A stretch of 64,000 nt of DNA. Origin: Chrysomallon squamiferum. Taxonomy: Eukaryota > Mollusca > Gastropoda > Neomphalida > Peltospiridae. Location of the stretch: NCBI GenBank assembly GCA_012295275.1, contig CM022669.1:10005989-10069988 (forward strand), read 5' to 3'. The notes below the pieces were generated by a model that had not been told where the DNA came from, ran no database searches, and saw nothing but the letters and a program-made list of their open reading frames with translations. This document shows, piece by piece, positions 60,291 to 64,000 of the stretch; the first letter of the stretch is position 1; each line of letters opens with the position of its first letter. Position numbers and translations under genes: made by a program.

Positions 60291-61690
60291 TCGACAGCTG
60301 GAAAACACAAGCAAAAACAATGCAAACAAAATATGTTATTTATTTATTTATTATTATTATTATTTATTTATTTATTATTATTATTTTTATTTATTTATTT
60401 TACTAATTATTCTAATTTCTCTATGCTCGTTTTAAAGGATTGGATAATACTCAGTTATGTACAGTCACATTTAGATCATTAGAAAATAATTATTAACAAA
60501 AACTGTAATGATAATTGACACATCTGCAATGTAGAAACTGTGGTTCTAGACAAGTATGTTCTAGAAAAGTTAGAAACAATTTCAAGAATTTTTTTTTTTT
60601 TTTTTTTTTTTTTTGTGCAAAAACTATAGAAACAGAATTCAAAGTATTAGTAAAAATGATACTAAATATGATGAATAATAACTACAGAAATGATAGTTCA
60701 TGAAAACTGTTACTTTTAGAATGGAAATTGTAAACAAACACTATAGAAATGGTGATGCTAGAAGAAATTTTTTGTAAAAAACACATTAGAAATGAACAGA
60801 AATATTTGTTATTGTACAATGTTTAGAAAGGACAATTGTAAAATATAAAAAACAAAAAAACAAAACAAAAAAACCAATAACAACAACAAAAAAAAAACCT
60901 CAAGAAAAACAACAACATTTATTAGTTTTGTTATAGTTGTCCCTAACTTCATATTTTTATTCCAATTCATCCTTCCTGTACCTTTAAATATAGACACAAA
61001 CAAAACTTATTTACAGACATCGACAAATAAGAATGTAATTCATTTTAAATTATACATCTAAGTTAACGACTAGCAGTTCACACTTTCTTTTTATTTTTTC
61101 AGTTGGTTGGGTTTTCTTTTTTTGAGTTATATACAATATGTTTTTCATGCTGGGGAGTCTTTAAACATTCATTCATTCAGTTATTACTAGTTACGTAAAT
61201 AAAGGGATGTCAGTTCATACTTTTTAAAATAGCTTACGTGAATGACTGAAAACCTTTTTATTTCATTTACTCATCAAATGAATTCGCTATTATTTATTAT
61301 AAATTACAAAAATGAATTTAACATAATTATTTGCAATAAATTATGCAGTTAACATAATTATGATTAATAAGTTATGTAAGTGAACGACAGTAAGATCACA
61401 CCTTTATAAATTTATGTATGTACTTAAATTTGTGTCTGTTCACATATTATTATTTTAATCTACCTACATAAATAAGCATCAAATTAAAAAATATATATAT
61501 ATATATTAAAGAAAAATAATACGTACTAACTACACAGATAAACACATCCCAATCCTCATTTGGTTAAGTTTTTGACATAACGTTAGCTTCTTCTTGTTTC
61601 TTAATTCGTTATGATGAAGACACTATGTAATTATATACTATACGAAAAACGATTTTTCACGTCTCAGTACTTTTTTTCTTCTTTTTTTTT
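60291..61690. other. AT-rich sequence, no gene recognised
   Basis: Short ATTT/ATT tracts near 60335-60400, poly(T) near 60589-60614, A-rich run near 60845-60915. No coding or RNA gene seen. Confidence 0.5.
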
Positions 61691-61708
61691 TTTTTCTTTT
61701 CTTTGCAG

Positions 61709-61739
61709 CGGCGTATTCAGAGCTCTATAGCGCTAGGAG
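61709..61739 (+). other. Possible 31-bp exon, uncertain
   Basis: A strong polypyrimidine tract ending TTTTCTTTGCAG precedes a CpG-containing 31-bp segment followed by GGAG|GTGAGAAG, a good donor. A second donor-like GTGAGT lies at about 61922, after another less AT-rich stretch (61835-61920). No family could be identified; a non-coding exon is equally possible. Confidence 0.25.
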
Positions 61740-61939
61740 GTGAGAAGACGGATGTGTGAGATTTTTCGTTAGCGGATTTTTATTTTTTTAATTTTTTTAT
61801 GGAATAATGTTGATATAAAAAAAAAAGTGTTTTTTCACCCACAATACCCGAGACGTTCTGTCTGCACCATGACTGATGTACCAACGTCTGAGCAGCATCG
61901 ATAACGTCCCGCATTGTTCAACGTGAGTTATTTTGTCTG

Positions 61940-62245
61940 TTGTTGCTGTTGCTCTTGTTGTTGTTGTTGTTGTTGTTATTGTGTTGTTATGTATGGGGAT
62001 TTTTTGTTGTTGTTTATGATAATGTTGTTACGAATGTTTTATTATGGCTTTTGTTGTTATTGTTTTGTTGTGGCTGTTCTTGGTGTTGATAATAAATTTG
62101 TTGTTGTTACTGTTATTATTGTTGTTGTTTTGTTATGGCTGTTGTTGTTTTGTTGTGGTTGTTGTTGATTTGCTGTTGGTGTTGATGATATTGATGCTGT
62201 TATGGTTATTATTGTTATTACTCTTGTATTTATTGTGGCTGTTGT
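61940..62245. repeat. (TTG)n-rich degenerate triplet array
   Basis: TTG, TTA and GTT triplets with substitutions; the Leu/Val/Cys-rich frames over it are low complexity. Confidence 0.85.
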
Positions 62246-63005
62246 TATTTATTTATTTATTTTTTTTTTTGTGTAAAACACTTATTTGTTTAAAAATTAG
62301 AGCAGTTAAGTGTTTAATGGTTAACAGTTAATAATTTGTATTTATAGTCTTAGGATCCATTCTTCCCGTCTGCATCCTTTTCTTCTATTTCCCTTTCTTG
62401 GCACTGCTCCATAATACTTCGTATTCTAACACACAGAACGTACTGTAATTTTTTTTAGATGCCTATTTAGGTTGTTTTGTTTTATTTTTGTGTTGTTTTT
62501 TTTTTATCGTTCCAGCCCGTGCTTAATGATTTGTTTATTAAGATCTTCTTGGCATCATCAAAGCTACACTTTTATTAAAAGTGTATATTTAAAATCAGTG
62601 TAACTTCTACTCAAAAGGTTTTTCCATTATTCTGAAATCAGAGTAAGCTGAAACCACTACAAAAACAAAAACAAAAGCAATTATGTGGCTGTAATGTTAT
62701 CTTAGTTAAATTTAGAATTAATTTTATCCTAACTTTTCAAATTTACATCCAATTTTTTATTTTTTTAACTGATGTTGGATTTTACTGTTCATCATTTAAA
62801 AATGTATGTACATGACAATGGGTTTGTATGCAGGCTGACTGTTTCTGCATGTGCGTATGCATACGCTTGCTCAAGAGTTTCGTTTCAGTGGTGTCTGTGT
62901 TTCATTTTCTTCGTGTGTTTTTTTTATGTGGTTTCTTTCTTCTTCTTTTTTTGAATGTTTGTATGTGTGGTCGAGCGCGCGTTTTTGTGTTTGATTAAAA
63001 ATGTT
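62246..63005. other. No gene recognised
   Basis: AT-rich unique sequence with T-rich runs and a TG-rich stretch near 62820-62990. Confidence 0.5.
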
Positions 63006-63009
63006 ATAT

Positions 63010-63022
63010 TATTATTATTATG

Positions 63023-63073
<51 letters not shown>

Positions 63074-63075
63074 TT
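63010..63075. repeat. (ATT)n microsatellite
   Basis: About 20 ATT units. Confidence 0.95.
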
Positions 63076-63480
63076 AATTAAAATATTCCACTTTCTTCTT
63101 ATTTTTTTCTTCTTCTTCTTTCATATTAAAATGTGTTATAGTTCTATTTTAAGAATGTTTTTTTTTTTTAAAAGGACAAAGAAAAAAGGTGCTGAAGGTA
63201 TTTATATTAATGTCTGGACTCTGGAAATTTAAATATGCTAAGTTAGTTTCATTATCCAGAAATGTCCAGCGGCGCAATATTTTTACTTCCGTCTCGAATG
63301 ACGTTACTCTGTGATTAGGCTCATTTGACGCGTGTACAGTCTAGACAAATCAAAAATATTCCTAATACAATGTAGTTTAGTACAACTGTTTGTTTGTTAG
63401 TTTGTTTGTCTGTCAGTTTGTCTTTCTTTCTTTGTGTTTGACTGCATTTTGATTTTTGTTTCGTTATTATTGTGTTTTTT

Positions 63481-63487
<7 letters not shown>

Positions 63488-63570
<83 letters not shown>
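63488..63570. repeat. Compound (TA)n(GA)n microsatellite
   Basis: About 11 TA then about 30 GA units. Flanks do not match the similar tract at 49608-49695. Confidence 0.95.
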
Positions 63571-63573
<3 letters not shown>

Positions 63574-64000
63574 ATTAAATTATTTCATGTTTGCAATTTT
63601 CTTTCTTTATTTCTTTCTTTATTTGTTTATTTATTAATTTTCTTTTTTTTTTTTCTTTTTTTTAAATTGTTTTTGATTGTTCTGACTTTGAAAATCGTTT
63701 ATTTCTTTTTATTTATTTGGTTTTTTTTTTATTTTATTAGCTTTTTTTCTTTCTTAGGTAATTTATGATTTCATTCTTTTATTCTTAATTTGTTTTCTTT
63801 TTTTCATCTTTTAAATTTATTTATTTATTTTTTTTTAATAGCTTTTTTTTTTCTGTTAATTTGTTTTCTTTGTTAAACATTCTATTACTGTTTATGTTTT
63901 CTTAAAACTTTCCCATCTGACTATTAATTAAACGACAGATGAGCAAAAACAAAAAAAATCACTCTTGATAGTGCAGTGAAATTAAATTGCCAAACAAATT
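63571..64000. other. T-rich end of window, no gene recognised
   Basis: CTTT/ATTT-rich low-complexity sequence; no gene seen. Confidence 0.6.

Overview
This is a eukaryotic window. It is AT-rich, its genes are split by GT-AG introns, and it holds very many microsatellites and tandem repeats. The recognisable proteins (deiodinase, dolichol kinase, FAN1, DDA1, beta-1,3-glycosyltransferase) are animal proteins. Divergence from the vertebrate versions, short introns and heavy simple-repeat load suggest an invertebrate, perhaps a mollusc or other lophotrochozoan; that placement is an inference.

Layout. Positions 1-3300: dispersed repeat with a (GA)n tract, then a 1.4 kb A/T-rich minisatellite. 3356-4465 (minus): a beta-1,3-galactosyltransferase-like gene with its coding region in one exon. 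4.5-10.7 kb: repeats, with a few weak exon-like blocks on the minus strand. 10.8-16.8 kb (plus): two tandem iodothyronine deiodinase genes. Each has a 5' non-coding exon, an intron, one coding exon with an in-frame UGA for selenocysteine, and a SECIS hairpin in the 3' UTR. A Tigger/pogo-like transposon remnant sits in the second gene's intron. 17.1-28.8 kb (minus): dolichol kinase in 11 coding exons. A plus-strand gene for a SAM-domain plus membrane-segment protein (22.8-27.2 kb) lies inside its largest intron. 30.0-38.0 kb (plus): the complete FAN1 nuclease gene, 14 coding exons, head-to-head with dolichol kinase. 39.5-43.6 kb (plus): DDA1, with a broken Tigger-like transposase in its second intron.

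From 43.6 kb to the end I recognise no protein-coding gene. That third of the window is AT-rich sequence, trinucleotide arrays, several tandem repeats (an E-box-containing repeat at 52.8-53.2 kb, a 33-bp array passing into a 37-bp minisatellite at 55.1-57.9 kb, a decayed ~138-bp repeat near 60 kb) and a few less AT-rich unique islands that may be regulatory.

The genes do not form one pathway. Deiodinase handles iodothyronine-type substrates, dolichol kinase and the GT31 enzyme serve glycosylation, FAN1 repairs DNA crosslinks and DDA1 belongs to a CUL4-DDB1 ubiquitin ligase. The most interesting signals are the deiodinase pair (near-identical downstream of the Sec codon but divergent upstream, plus a second UGA at the C-terminus of copy B), a FAN1 without its N-terminal zinc finger, and a minisatellite whose every unit resembles a back-to-back splice acceptor and donor.
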